DNA of 64,000 nt from JBBROS01 sp965199595 (GTDB lineage: Bacteria > Pseudomonadota > Alphaproteobacteria > Acetobacterales > Acetobacteraceae), in assembly GCA_965199595.1 (NCBI GenBank), contig OZ241182.1, positions 3,720,001 to 3,784,000 of the forward strand. Direction: 5' to 3'. This document shows, piece by piece, positions 24,974 to 34,346 of this stretch. Under the pieces are notes generated by a model. It saw nothing but the letters and a program-made list of their open reading frames with translations. It had not been told where the DNA came from and did no database searches. The translations under genes and the position numbers were made by a program. Position 1 is the first letter of the stretch. The number at the start of each line of letters is the position of its first letter.

Positions 24974-25429
24974 CTACCGGGCCTTGTAGGACCGGTGGCA
25001 CCCGCCGCAGCTCTGCCCCTCAGCCGTGAACGCAGCCGTGAACGCAGCCTTGTCACCCGACTTCGCCGCCGCCTCCAGATTGGTCGAGGCCGTCACGAAC
25101 GCCGCCGCCGCCTTGTCGAACCCGGCCCGGTCCGACCAGATCTCCGCCCGGGCCTTCGTGTTCGCCACCCCCTGCGTCCCCTCCGGGAACAGATGCGGAT
25201 AGGCATTGGCCCACTTCAGCAACGCCGCCGCCGGCTCCTCGAACGTCTTGACATCCACCCCGGCAGCCAACCCGGCCTTGATCATGTCCGTGACGCTGCC
25301 GGTCAACGCCATCCCCCCCTGCCGGGCCCAGACGATCTCCTCGGGCTTCAGCGAAACCCCCTGCGCCACCGCGAAGCCGGACACCGACACCGTCAACGCC
25401 ACCGCCGCAACCCATACGAACCGCTGCAT
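24974..25429 (-). CDS. Class II cytochrome c (cytochrome c')
   Basis: 151 residues. It has a signal peptide (MQRFVWVAAVALTVSVSGF, cleavage after AVA), then a four-helix bundle (QGGMALTGSVTDMIKAGL, AAALLKWANAYPHLFPEG) and a single C-terminal haem site CGGCHRSYKAR, the typical position for cytochrome c'. These periplasmic proteins bind NO/CO or shuttle electrons. ATG 25429 is preferred over an ATG four codons earlier because it starts the signal peptide properly. The open frame upstream is unrelated. Confidence 0.9.
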   Translation of the reverse strand: MQRFVWVAAVALTVSVSGFAVAQGVSLKPEEIVWARQGGMALTGSVTDMIKAGLAAGVDVKTFEEPAAALLKWANAYPHLFPEGTQGVANTKARAEIWSDRAGFDKAAAAFVTASTNLEAAAKSGDKAAFTAAFTAEGQSCGGCHRSYKAR

Positions 25430-25513
25430 GCCGAACCCCATTGTTGATGGCAGCGATCGTTGCACCCCACCCGCCAATGCGCCATGGAAATCGGAACGCC
25501 TCAACGAAAGCAC

Positions 25514-26104
25514 ATGATGCCGCCCCAAACGCCCCTCTCCGTCGCCGTCTTCTGCGGCTCCCGCTACGGCCACAACCCCGCCTGGCGTGCCGCCGGCGAG
25601 CACCTCGGCCGCGCCCTCGCCGAAACCGGCAGGCGCCTGGTCTATGGCGGCGGCCAGGTCGGCCTCATGGGCGTCATCGCCGATGCCGTCATCAACGCCG
25701 GCGGCAATGTCTTCGGCGTCATCCCCGCCTTCCTGCAACGCCGCGAAGTCGCCCACCAGGGCCCGGTCGCCCTCGTCGTCACCGACACCATGCACGACCG
25801 CAAGCGCCAGATGTTCGAAGCCGCCGACGCCTTCATCGTCATGCCCGGCGGCCTCGGCACCTTCGACGAAGCCATCGAGATCACCACCTGGGCGCAGCTC
25901 GACCTCCACGCCAAACCCATCTTCATCGTGGACATCGCCGGCTGGGCCCAGCCCTACCTCGCAATGATCGAGGCCGCCATCGACAACGGCTTCGCCCCAC
26001 CCGAGACCCGCACCCTCTACCAGGTGGTCCCCGACGTCCCCGCCCTCATGAACCGCCTCGCAACCCTGACCCGCCCCGCAATCGGACAACCAGGTCAGCT
26101 CTGA
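25514..26104 (+). CDS. LOG-family protein (TIGR00730, nucleoside-5'-monophosphate phosphoribohydrolase-like)
   Basis: 196 residues. The opening VAVFCGSRYGHNPAWR, the GGGQVGLMGVIADAV segment and the signature MPGGLGTFDEAIEITTW identify the Rossmann-fold LOG/LDC-like family, which includes cytokinin riboside monophosphate phosphoribohydrolases. In bacteria they hydrolyse nucleoside monophosphates such as AMP. The name lysine decarboxylase is a historical misannotation. The start is at tandem ATGs, 25514. It stands alone before tRNA-Pro. Confidence 0.92.
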   Translation: MMPPQTPLSVAVFCGSRYGHNPAWRAAGEHLGRALAETGRRLVYGGGQVGLMGVIADAVINAGGNVFGVIPAFLQRREVAHQGPVALVVTDTMHDRKRQMFEAADAFIVMPGGLGTFDEAIEITTWAQLDLHAKPIFIVDIAGWAQPYLAMIEAAIDNGFAPPETRTLYQVVPDVPALMNRLATLTRPAIGQPGQL

Positions 26105-26147
26105 CCCTTGCCCCCGCAAATACAACCCGCTACAAGCCCGCAACGGC

Positions 26148-26224
26148 CGGGGCGTAGTACAGCCTGGTAGTACGCTTGCTTCGGGAGCAAGAGGCCGGAG
26201 GTTCGAATCCTCTCGCCCCGACCA
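26148..26224 (+). tRNA. tRNA-Pro (anticodon CGG)
   Basis: 77 nt. The acceptor arm CGGGGCG pairs with CGCCCCG, followed by A and an encoded CCA. The anticodon arm CTTGC-TTCGGGA-GCAAG has a seven-base loop with anticodon CGG, reading proline CCG codons. T-arm GGTTCGAATCC is canonical. CCG is a frequent proline codon in such high-GC genomes. Confidence 0.95.
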
Positions 26225-26248
26225 CACCAAAACCGACCACACCAAAAG

Positions 26249-26269
26249 CCCTCTCCCCGCGGGAGAGGG
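26249..26269 (-). terminator. Hairpin between tRNA-Pro and ugp operon
   Basis: CCCTCTCCC (26249-26257) and GGGAGAGGG (26261-26269) form a 9-bp stem with a 3-base loop. Read on the minus strand it is followed by CTTTTGG, so it terminates the ugp operon 12 bp after ugpC's stop; on the plus strand the tail is TTGGGT, less convincing. The same CCCTCTCC palindrome is a common dispersed intergenic sequence in proteobacteria. Confidence 0.65.
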
Positions 26270-26281
26270 TTGGGTGACCAG

Positions 26282-27325
26282 CTAAACCAGCCGCCCCCCC
26301 GTCACCGCATCGAACAGATGCGTGTCCCCGGCATCGAACCCCACCTCGATCCGCTCGGCCACCGCCACCGCCCCCTGCAGCTTGCACAGCAGCGCGGTCC
26401 CATCCCCCATCCGCCCATGCACCAGAGTCTCGGACCCCAGCGGCTCCACCAGCTCCACCATCACCGGCACCCCGCCATCCACCAGCCGCACATGCTCCGG
26501 CCGAACCCCCAGCGTCACGGCCCCCGCCGTAGCCCCCGCCACCGGCACCATCGCCCCGGTCGAGAGCCGCACCACACCCCCCTCCATCACCCCGGGCAGG
26601 AAGTTCATCGCCGGCGCCCCGATGAACCCGGCCACGTAAGTATCCGCCGGCCGCGCAAACACCTCCATCGGCGTCGCCAGCTGCACCGGCCGCCCCTGAT
26701 GCAGCACCAGCAGCCGGTCCCCCAGCGTCATCGCCTCCACCTGGTCGTGCGTCACATAAAGGCTCGTCACCCCCAGCCGCCGCTGCAGCCGCCGGATCTC
26801 GGCCCGCATCTGCACCCGCAGCTTCGCATCCAGGTTGCTCAACGGCTCGTCGAACAGAAACAGCTTCGGGTCCCGCACAATGGCCCGGCCCATCGCCACC
26901 CGCTGCCGCTGCCCCCCGCTCAACTGCCGCGGCTTCCGCCCCAGCAGCGCCCCGATCCCCAGCAGCCCCGCCGCCTCATCCACCTTCCGCCGGATCTCCG
27001 CCTTCGCAGTCCCCCGGATCCGCAGCCCATACGCCATGTTGTCGAACACGCTCATATGCGGATAGAGCGCATAGTTCTGGAACACCATCGCAATATCCCG
27101 CGCCGAAGGGTCCACCCGCGTCACATCCCGCCCATCCAGCAGGATCCGCCCGGCCGTCGCCACCTCCAGCCCCGCCACCAGCCGCAGCAGCGTGCTCTTC
27201 CCACACCCGCTGGCCCCCACGATCACCAGCATCTCCCCATCCCGCAGCGTCAGGTCGATGCCGGCCAGAACCGCCGTCCCCTCGAAGCTCTTCTTGAGGC
27301 CGTCCAGCTGCAGCGTCGCCATCAC
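26282..27325 (-). CDS. ugpC: sn-Glycerol-3-phosphate ABC importer, ATP-binding protein
   Basis: 347 residues. Walker A GASGCGKSTLLR, Q loop MVFQNYALYPHMSV, signature LSGGQRQRVAMGRA, Walker B KLFLFDEPLSNLDAKLR and H loop YVTHDQVEAMTLGD are all intact; the C-terminal 110 residues are the TOBE regulatory domain typical of UgpC/MalK. It powers the UgpA/UgpE permease with ATP. It overlaps ugpE by 4 bp. It is last in the ugpBAEC operon. Confidence 0.93.
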   Translation of the reverse strand: MMATLQLDGLKKSFEGTAVLAGIDLTLRDGEMLVIVGASGCGKSTLLRLVAGLEVATAGRILLDGRDVTRVDPSARDIAMVFQNYALYPHMSVFDNMAYGLRIRGTAKAEIRRKVDEAAGLLGIGALLGRKPRQLSGGQRQRVAMGRAIVRDPKLFLFDEPLSNLDAKLRVQMRAEIRRLQRRLGVTSLYVTHDQVEAMTLGDRLLVLHQGRPVQLATPMEVFARPADTYVAGFIGAPAMNFLPGVMEGGVVRLSTGAMVPVAGATAGAVTLGVRPEHVRLVDGGVPVMVELVEPLGSETLVHGRMGDGTALLCKLQGAVAVAERIEVGFDAGDTHLFDAVTGGRLV

Positions 27326-28146
27326 TTGTCACTCTCTGAAAGGCCTTTGACGAACCACCGCTGCATCAGCACGACAACCGCCACCGGCGGCACCAGCGCC
27401 AGCACCGCCGTCGCCATCACCCGGTTCCACTCGGTGGCGGTCTCCACCCCGATCATCTTCACGATCCCGATCACCACGGTATCCAGCTTCGGGTCGGTCG
27501 CCACCAGCAACGGCCACAGATACTGGTTCCACCCATACACGAACAGAATGACGAACAGCGCCGCCAGGTTCGCCGCACTCACCGGCAACAGGATGTCCCG
27601 CAGGAACCGCAGCGGCCCGGCCCCATCCATCCGCGCCGCCTCCACCAGCTCATCCGGCACCGCCAGGAACACCTGCCGGAACAGCAGCGTCGCCGTCGCC
27701 GAAGCGATCAGCGGCACCGTCAGCCCGGTGAACGTGTTGATCAGCCCCAACCCCGCCATCACAGAGAACGTCGGAATGATCCGAACCTCCACCGGCAACA
27801 TCAGCGTCAGAAAGATCACCCCGAACGCCAACGGCTTGAACGGCCACCGGAAGAACGCGATTGCATACGCCGACAGCACGGAGATCACGATCTTCCCCAC
27901 CGCAATCGCCATCGCCATCCCGAACGACACCAGCAGCATCCGCCAGACCGGGTTCGCCCCGTCCGACCCATGCCGCAGCACCTCCCAGTAGATGCCCAGC
28001 CCACCCGGGTCCGGCACCAGCGAAAGCTCCCCCCGCGCAATCGCCGCCGCCGTCTGCGTCGACCCGGCAATCACCAGCCACAACGGCAGCGCGAACAGCA
28101 CCACCCCCAACCCCAGCACCAGGTGCGCCAGCCAGTCAGTCCGCAC
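27322..28146 (-). CDS. ugpE: sn-Glycerol-3-phosphate ABC importer, permease
   Basis: 274 residues, six helices. The coupling loop to the ATPase is EAARMDGAGPLRFLRDILLP (EAA motif). N-terminal RTDWLAHLVLGLGVVLFALPLWLVIAGST is typical of UgpE/MalG permeases. It forms the channel with UgpA. It overlaps ugpA by 11 bp and ugpC by 4 bp. Confidence 0.93.
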   Translation of the reverse strand: MRTDWLAHLVLGLGVVLFALPLWLVIAGSTQTAAAIARGELSLVPDPGGLGIYWEVLRHGSDGANPVWRMLLVSFGMAMAIAVGKIVISVLSAYAIAFFRWPFKPLAFGVIFLTLMLPVEVRIIPTFSVMAGLGLINTFTGLTVPLIASATATLLFRQVFLAVPDELVEAARMDGAGPLRFLRDILLPVSAANLAALFVILFVYGWNQYLWPLLVATDPKLDTVVIGIVKMIGVETATEWNRVMATAVLALVPPVAVVVLMQRWFVKGLSESDK

Positions 28147-29020
28147 GGCGGCGCCCCAGGAACCGGAACTGCACCATCGTCAGCAGCACCACCGCCACCA
28201 TCAGCACCACGGATTGCGCCGAGGACGACCCGATATCCAGGTTCACCACCCCATCCCGGTACACCTTGACCACCAGCGTCTCCGTCGCCTTGCCGGGCCC
28301 CCCGCCCGTCAAGGCCTGGATGGTCCCGAACGTCTCGAACGCCGCATAGACCAGGTTCACCACCAGCAGAAAGAACGTGGTCGGCATCAGCAGCGGCAGC
28401 GTGATGGTGCGAAACCGTCGCCATCCCCGCGCCCCATCGATCCGCGCCGCCTCCACCACGCTCCGCGGGATCGCCTGCAACCCGGCCACGAAGAAGATGA
28501 AGTCATAGCTCACCTGCTTCCAGGCACTCGCCAGCACGACGACGAACATCGCCTGCCCACCCTGCAGCTTGTAGTCCCAGGCCATCCCATGCTGGTTCAG
28601 CCACCGCCCCAACAGCCCGATCTGCGGATGCAGCACCAGGATCCACAGCACCGCCGCCATCGCCGGCGCAATCGCATACGGCCAGATCAGCAGCGTCCGA
28701 TACACCCCCCGCCCGCGGATCTCCCGGTCCGTGAACACCGCCAGCAACAGCGCCACCCCCATCGCCAGCGCCGCCACCGCCACACAGAACCCGGCCGTCC
28801 GCACGATGCTGTCCACATACAGCGGGTCCGAGAACAGGTCCGAGAAGTTCTCGAACCCCACGAACTCCGACCGCAGCCCGAATGAATCCTGCCGCTGCGT
28901 GCTGGACCAGATCGCCTGCCCCGCCGGCCACAGAAAGAACACGGCGGTCAGCAGCAGTTGCGGCGCCACCAGCAGCAAAGGCAGCACCACCCCCGGAAAA
29001 ACCGTCCGCCGCTCACTCAA
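28136..29020 (-). CDS. ugpA: sn-Glycerol-3-phosphate ABC importer, permease
   Basis: 294 residues from TTG 29020, with GAGGGG about 8 bases upstream; the open frame extends a further 45 codons up into the binding-protein gene in a different frame, which is implausible. Six helices; N-terminal VFPGVVLPLLLVAPQLLLTAVFF and EAA loop VVEAARIDGARGWRRFRT. It partners UgpE. It starts 20 bp after the ugpB stop. Confidence 0.9.
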   Translation of the reverse strand: MSERRTVFPGVVLPLLLVAPQLLLTAVFFLWPAGQAIWSSTQRQDSFGLRSEFVGFENFSDLFSDPLYVDSIVRTAGFCVAVAALAMGVALLLAVFTDREIRGRGVYRTLLIWPYAIAPAMAAVLWILVLHPQIGLLGRWLNQHGMAWDYKLQGGQAMFVVVLASAWKQVSYDFIFFVAGLQAIPRSVVEAARIDGARGWRRFRTITLPLLMPTTFFLLVVNLVYAAFETFGTIQALTGGGPGKATETLVVKVYRDGVVNLDIGSSSAQSVVLMVAVVLLTMVQFRFLGRRRAD

Positions 29021-29039
29021 CGAACAAGCCCCTCGCCCA

Positions 29040-30377
29040 CTACGCCTTGTTGGCCCGCTCGAAGTCCCGCAGAACCCGGTTCCCCCGCGCCACCACGCTG
29101 TCCAGCGCAGCCTGCGCGCCCTGCTGCCCCTGCAGGGCCTTCTCGACCTCCTCATAGACGATGTTCCGGATCTCCGGCATCCGCCCCAGCCGGAACCCCT
29201 TGCTGTTCGCCGTCACCTTGCCCCGCGCCAGCTGCTGGATCGGCACATCCGCCCCCGGGTTCTTCTCATAGAACCCCTGCGACTTGCTCAGCTCATACCC
29301 ACCCAGCGTCACCGGCACATACCCGGTCCGCTGATGCCACGAAGCATCCTGCTCCGGCAGCGCGATATACTGCAGGAACGACGCCACCCCCTTGTACTCC
29401 GCCGCCGTCCGGCTCGGCGCCGTCATCGTCCACAGGCTCGCCCCCCCGATCACCGAGTTCAGCGGCGCCGGGATGACAGCAGGATCGAACGGCAGCAAAG
29501 CCTCGCCCCAGCGGAACTTCGCATTCTTCGTCAACTCACCCCGAAGGCTCGACGACATATAGGAAATCGCCGCCTGCCCCGAGACGAACAAGGTATCCGG
29601 CGCATTGTCCCGCCCCGCATACTTGAACAACCCCTCCTTGGACATGTCCAGCAACAGGTTCAACTGCTTCACGAACGGCGGCGCATTCACCCGCAACTCG
29701 GTGTCCAGCCCCTCGAACCCGTTGGCCTTGGTCGCATACGGCAGGTCATGCATCGCCGCGAACGTCTCAAGCTGGATCCACGGGAACCACGAGGTCGTCA
29801 TCGCCACCGGCGCCGCCTCCTTCGCCTTCAGCGCCCGCGTCGCCGCAATCACCGCGTCCCAGGTCGCCGGCGCCTTCTCCGGGTCCAGCCCGGCCTTCTC
29901 GAACGCATCCTTGTTATAGAACATCACCGACGTCGATGAGTTGAACGGCATCGAAGCCAGCCGCCCATCCGCCAGGCTGTAATACCCCTTCACCGCCGGA
30001 ATATACGCATCGGTGTTCAGCGCCACCCCGGTCTCCTGGATCAGCTGCCAGACCTGCTTCACCGCCGGCCCCGCCGCCAGCATCGAGCCCGTGCCCACCT
30101 CGAACATCTGCACCAGATGCGGCGCCTGCCCGGCCCGCCAGGCCGCAATCGCCGCCGTCAGCGTCTCCGGATACGTCCCCTTGAAGATCGGCATGATCTC
30201 ATAGACGCCCTGCGACCCGTTGAACCCGGCACACAACCGGTTCACCTCCTCGCCCAGCACCCCCGGCATCGCATGCCAGAACGTCACCTTGGTCGGCGCC
30301 CCCGAACCCTGCCCCCAGGACGCGCCCGAAGCACCCACCAGGGCCGCAGCTCCCGCCATCAGATCACGACGCTTCAT
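29040..30377 (-). CDS. ugpB: sn-Glycerol-3-phosphate-binding protein
   Basis: 445 residues. ATG 30377 with GGGAGG upstream begins a twin-arginine-like leader (MKRRDLMAGAAALVGASG, cleaved near GQG). Mature features match UgpB closely: VTFWHAMPGVLGEEVNRL, FKGTYPETLTAAIAAWRAG, HLVQMFEVGTGSMLAAGP and FNSSTSVMFYNKDAFEKAGL. It captures glycerol-3-phosphate or glycerophosphodiesters in the periplasm. It is first in the ugpBAEC operon, so the promoter should be in the 85 bp before it. In E. coli ugp is phosphate-controlled; I saw no clear Pho box. Confidence 0.92.
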   Translation of the reverse strand: MKRRDLMAGAAALVGASGASWGQGSGAPTKVTFWHAMPGVLGEEVNRLCAGFNGSQGVYEIMPIFKGTYPETLTAAIAAWRAGQAPHLVQMFEVGTGSMLAAGPAVKQVWQLIQETGVALNTDAYIPAVKGYYSLADGRLASMPFNSSTSVMFYNKDAFEKAGLDPEKAPATWDAVIAATRALKAKEAAPVAMTTSWFPWIQLETFAAMHDLPYATKANGFEGLDTELRVNAPPFVKQLNLLLDMSKEGLFKYAGRDNAPDTLFVSGQAAISYMSSSLRGELTKNAKFRWGEALLPFDPAVIPAPLNSVIGGASLWTMTAPSRTAAEYKGVASFLQYIALPEQDASWHQRTGYVPVTLGGYELSKSQGFYEKNPGADVPIQQLARGKVTANSKGFRLGRMPEIRNIVYEEVEKALQGQQGAQAALDSVVARGNRVLRDFERANKA

Positions 30378-30462
30378 AGTAGCCTCCCGAATGGCGGCAC
30401 CGCTCCGGCAACGCCTTGTTCCCTCCACCTAGCAGCATAGGAGGGGTCCGGTGAAGCGCCGT

Positions 30463-31719
30463 TCAGGGAACCGGCCGAGAACCCAGCGCCTGCGCCGCCG
30501 CCAGATGCGCGGCAAACTCCCTGTTGCCCGGCGCCAGCCGGACCGCATCCCGGAAACTGCCGATCGCCTCATCCACCTGCCCGGCCACGAACTGGCTGCG
30601 CCCCAGAGCATCGGACAGCCGCCCATCCTTCAACGTCCCGCCCTGCGACAGCGTCTCGATCGCCCGCCCCGGCCGCCCGAACCGCAGCTCCAGGTCCGCC
30701 GCCAGCACCAGCCCCGCCACATCCTTCGGCCGAACCTTGAGGTAGCGGCTGATCGCATCCAGCGCCGCCCCGTTATGGTTCAGCCCCGCCGCCGCCATCG
30801 CCTGATAGTAATATCCCCGCGGCATCCGCTCGAACTCGCCCGCCATCCGCTGCAGCTCCAGCTCCGCATCCGCCACCCGCCCGCGCAGCAGCATCACCAC
30901 CGCCCGGTCCAGCTGCAGGAACCGGTCACGCCCCTCCAGCGCCAACCCGGCATCCACATCCCGCTGCGCCGCCACCAGGTCCCCCCGCAGGATCGCCAGC
31001 TCCGCCCGCCGGTGCAGCGCCCCCTGCGAGAACGGCACCAGCAGCACCGCCCGGTCCAGCGCCGCCCTGGCCCCATCCAGCTCCCCCTGCCGGATCATCA
31101 CATCGGCCCGCAGGTACTGCCCCTCCAGCATCGAAGGCGCCGCCTCGGCCACCGTGTCGCTCCACCGCCGCGCCCCCGCCACGTCGTCGGCAGCCAGGGC
31201 CACCCGCGCCTGTTGCACCAGCACCGCCGGATCCGCCGGCGCCACCCGCACCGCCGCCGCGATACTGCTGCGCGCCCGGTCCATGTCCCCCAGCGCGGTG
31301 AACGCCGCCGTCCGCGCCAGGAGGTTGGCCAGCAGCTCGGCCCGGCCCGACTCCAGCGCCGAGAACTCGATCAGCACGTCCTGGTAGCGTCCCTGGTCCA
31401 GATAGGCCTGCGCCAGCAACGGCGCCACCACGGCCCGGTCGTGGCGCAGCCCCTGCGCGAGCTTCAGCTCCTTCTCCGCCGCCAGCGGATCGCCAAGCTC
31501 CAGCTGCGTCCGCGCCAGGGCCACATGCAGCGCCCCGTTGCGCGGGTCCGCCCGAACCGCCGGCCGCAACAGCGCCTGCACCGCCCGCGGGTCCGTCTTC
31601 TCCTGCAACGCCACCGCCAGCGGCTTGGGCGTCTGCCAGGCCACCGCCAGCCGCACCGCATAGGCCGCGCCACCCACAACCACCATCGCCAGAACGATCA
31701 GCAGCAGCCGCGGCAGCAT
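30463..31719 (-). CDS. TPR-repeat membrane-anchored protein
   Basis: 418 residues. N-terminal transmembrane helix (LPRLLLIVLAMVVVGGAAYA) and about eight degenerate tetratricopeptide repeats (for example GALHVALARTQLELGDPLAAEKEL, DGRLSDALGRSQFVAGQVDEAIGSFRDAV). It presumably faces the periplasm as a scaffold. It resembles TPR proteins of exopolysaccharide/EPS-length control systems (PrsT-like) but no such genes adjoin. It is 18 bp downstream of ftsK. Confidence 0.75.
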   Translation of the reverse strand: MLPRLLLIVLAMVVVGGAAYAVRLAVAWQTPKPLAVALQEKTDPRAVQALLRPAVRADPRNGALHVALARTQLELGDPLAAEKELKLAQGLRHDRAVVAPLLAQAYLDQGRYQDVLIEFSALESGRAELLANLLARTAAFTALGDMDRARSSIAAAVRVAPADPAVLVQQARVALAADDVAGARRWSDTVAEAAPSMLEGQYLRADVMIRQGELDGARAALDRAVLLVPFSQGALHRRAELAILRGDLVAAQRDVDAGLALEGRDRFLQLDRAVVMLLRGRVADAELELQRMAGEFERMPRGYYYQAMAAAGLNHNGAALDAISRYLKVRPKDVAGLVLAADLELRFGRPGRAIETLSQGGTLKDGRLSDALGRSQFVAGQVDEAIGSFRDAVRLAPGNREFAAHLAAAQALGSRPVP

Positions 31720-31737
31720 GGCCCCTACCCCGGCGCG

Positions 31738-34269
31738 TCAGTCATCGTCACGCACCACCCGCGTCAGCACCTCGCGCTTGCCCACATGGTTCGCGGCACT
31801 CACGATCCCCTCCTTCTCCATCTGCTCGATCAGCTTCGCCGCCCGGTTGTACCCGATCGACAGGTGCCGCTGGATGAAGCTCGTGCTGGCCTTCCCCTCG
31901 CGGGAAACCACGTCCACCGCCTGGTCGAACAGGCTCTTCTCCGCATCGCTTCCACCGGCAATCCCGGGCATCCCCCCGCCCGCGGCCCCCTCCTCCTCGT
32001 CGTCCGGCCCCTCGGTCACCTCCTCGTCATAGGTCGGCTCCGCCTGCGCCCGCAGGAACGCGACGATCTCCTCCACCTCCCGGTCCGCCACGAACGGCCC
32101 ATGCACCCGGTTGATCCGCCCGCCGCCCTGCATGTGCAGCAGGTCGCCCATCCCCAGCAGCTGCTCCGCCCCCTGCTCGCCCAGGATGGTGCGGCTGTCG
32201 AACTTGCTGATCACCTGGAAGCTGATCCGCGTCGGGAAGTTGGCCTTGATCGTCCCGGTGATCACGTCCACCGAAGGCCGCTGCGTCGCCATGATCACAT
32301 GAATGCCCGCCGCCCGCGCCATCTGCGCCAGCCGCTGCACCGCCGCCTCCACCTCCTTGCCCGCCACCATCATCAGGTCCGCCATTTCGTCGATCACCAC
32401 CACGATGAACGGCAGCGGCTTCAGCGCCAGCGGCTGCTCCTCGAAGATCGGCTTGCCGGTCTCGCTGTCGAACCCGGTCTGCACCCGCCGGGTCACCACC
32501 TCGCCCCGCGCCAGCGCCTCCGTCACCCGCTCGTTGTAGCCGCCGACGTTCCGCACCCCCAGCTGGCTCATCGCCCGGTAGCGCCGCTCCATCTCCCGCG
32601 TCGTCCACTTCAGCGCCGTCACCGCCTTGCTCGGCTCCGTCACCACCGGCGCCAGCAGATGCGGGATCCCCTCATACACGCTCAGCTCCAGCATCTTCGG
32701 ATCGATCATGATCAACCGGCACTGCTCCGGCGTGAACCGGTACAGCAGGCTCAGGATCATCGCGTTGATCCCCACCGACTTGCCGGACCCGGTCGTCCCC
32801 GCAATCAGCAGATGCGGCATCCGCGCCAGATCGGCGAACACCGGATCCCCCCCGATGTTCTTCCCGATCGCCAGGATCAGCTTGGAAGGATCGCGCGCGA
32901 AATCCCGCCCCGCCACCAGCTCGCTCAGAAACACCGTCTCGCGCGTGGCGTTCGGCACCTCGATCCCGATCACGTTCCGCCCCGGCACCGTCGCAATCCG
33001 CACCGCGGTCACGCTCAGGCTCCGCGCCACGTCATCCGCCAGCCCGATCACCCGCGCACTCCGAATCCCCGGCGCCGGCTCCAGCTCATACATCGTCACC
33101 ACCGGACCCGGCCGGATCTCCCGGATCGAGCCCTGTACCCCATAATCCCCCAGCACCGTCTCCAGCAGCCTCGCATTGGCCTGCAACGCATCCTCGCTCG
33201 GCCCACTCCCCTGCCGGATCGGCGCCGGCGTCAGCAGGCTGATCGGCGGGAACTCCCACCCGTTCTCCACCACGGGCGCCGCCGCCCCCCGCACCTCCGG
33301 CTTCTTCTGCGGCACCGCAACCTTCGGCTTCCCCGCCCCAGCCGCCACCGGGTCCCGCGCCCCAATCTCCCGCGCCCCAACCTCCCGCGCCACCGCCTCC
33401 CGAACCGGTATCGCAACCCGCGCCCGCTCCAGCACCGCCCGCGCCACCGCCTCCGGCGAGGACCCGGCGTCCGGCACCGAAGCCGCCTCAACCTCCACCT
33501 CAGGCACCGACATCCCCCGCGGGTCCAGCGGCAGCGGCGGCAACGCCACCTCGTCCCGCGGCTCCAGCATCCGCCGCACCGGCGCCCACGCCACCCGGCC
33601 CCCCGCCGCCACCCCACTCGCCGTCCGCGCCGCAAACCCGGCAGCCCCCCGCCCCCCACGCACCGAGCCCCGCGCCACTCCCACGGCCCCATGCCCCGCC
33701 GCCCGCCATTCCCCGGCCGACAACCCCAGCGCCAAAACCACCAGCAGCACCGCCAGCACCCCACCGGCCGCCAGCACCACCCAGCCGCCAGCCGGGCCCA
33801 TCAACCCATGCCCCATCGCCCCGGCCCGCAGGCCCAGCAACTGCCCGATCGCCCCGCCCGCCCCGGCCTCCACCGGCCAGCCCATCGCCCCACCCCGCCC
33901 CGGCACCGCCGAAAGCACCGCCGCCCCCACCGGCAAAGCCACCAGCAGGAACACCAGCCGCGCCGCCAGCCGAACCGGCCGCCCCATCGCCAGCCGATAC
34001 GCCCAGGCCAGCATCGCCACCGGCAACAGAACCCCCGCCGCCCCGAAATACTGCAGCAGCACATCCGCAGCCACCGCCCCCGGCGCCCCCAGCAGATTGC
34101 TCGTCGGCAACGACGTCGCCGTGTTCAACGAAGGATCGTGCGGGTTGTAGCTTCCCAGCGCCACCAGCAGCACCGCCGCCGCCATAGCCACCCCGATCGC
34201 CACCAGCTGCCCGAACCGATGCCGGATCAGCCCACGAAGCTCACGACTGGCGAAAACGGCTGTTGCCAT
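31738..34269 (-). CDS. ftsK: DNA translocase FtsK/SpoIIIE
   Basis: 843 residues. N-terminal membrane part with four to five helices (to about residue 190), a variable linker rich in alanine and arginine (residues 190-350), then the RecA-like motor with Walker A GTTGSGKSVGINAMI, Walker B LIMIDPKMLELSVYEGIPHL-region, and VVVIDEMADLMMVAGKEVE. The C-terminal gamma winged helix is present (STSFIQRHLSIGYNRAAKLIEQ), which reads KOPS sites. It moves chromosome dimers to the septum. Length matches alphaproteobacterial FtsK. Confidence 0.95.
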   Translation of the reverse strand: MATAVFASRELRGLIRHRFGQLVAIGVAMAAAVLLVALGSYNPHDPSLNTATSLPTSNLLGAPGAVAADVLLQYFGAAGVLLPVAMLAWAYRLAMGRPVRLAARLVFLLVALPVGAAVLSAVPGRGGAMGWPVEAGAGGAIGQLLGLRAGAMGHGLMGPAGGWVVLAAGGVLAVLLVVLALGLSAGEWRAAGHGAVGVARGSVRGGRGAAGFAARTASGVAAGGRVAWAPVRRMLEPRDEVALPPLPLDPRGMSVPEVEVEAASVPDAGSSPEAVARAVLERARVAIPVREAVAREVGAREIGARDPVAAGAGKPKVAVPQKKPEVRGAAAPVVENGWEFPPISLLTPAPIRQGSGPSEDALQANARLLETVLGDYGVQGSIREIRPGPVVTMYELEPAPGIRSARVIGLADDVARSLSVTAVRIATVPGRNVIGIEVPNATRETVFLSELVAGRDFARDPSKLILAIGKNIGGDPVFADLARMPHLLIAGTTGSGKSVGINAMILSLLYRFTPEQCRLIMIDPKMLELSVYEGIPHLLAPVVTEPSKAVTALKWTTREMERRYRAMSQLGVRNVGGYNERVTEALARGEVVTRRVQTGFDSETGKPIFEEQPLALKPLPFIVVVIDEMADLMMVAGKEVEAAVQRLAQMARAAGIHVIMATQRPSVDVITGTIKANFPTRISFQVISKFDSRTILGEQGAEQLLGMGDLLHMQGGGRINRVHGPFVADREVEEIVAFLRAQAEPTYDEEVTEGPDDEEEGAAGGGMPGIAGGSDAEKSLFDQAVDVVSREGKASTSFIQRHLSIGYNRAAKLIEQMEKEGIVSAANHVGKREVLTRVVRDDD

Positions 34270-34346
34270 GGGAATACCCGACGTTCTTGGGACCGAGCAG
34301 CACCTAGCCCGCTTTCCCCCCGATCACGCAAGCATGTTTCTGGCGT

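Noticed and set aside
26249..26269. Attachment site of an integrated element next to tRNA-Pro
   Set aside because: No integrase or direct repeat of the tRNA 3' end was found; the hairpin is better explained as a terminator or dispersed palindrome.
26282..30377. Maltose or other sugar ABC importer
   Set aside because: The binding protein matches UgpB motifs (KGTYPETL, FEVGTGSM) and gene order BAEC fits ugp.
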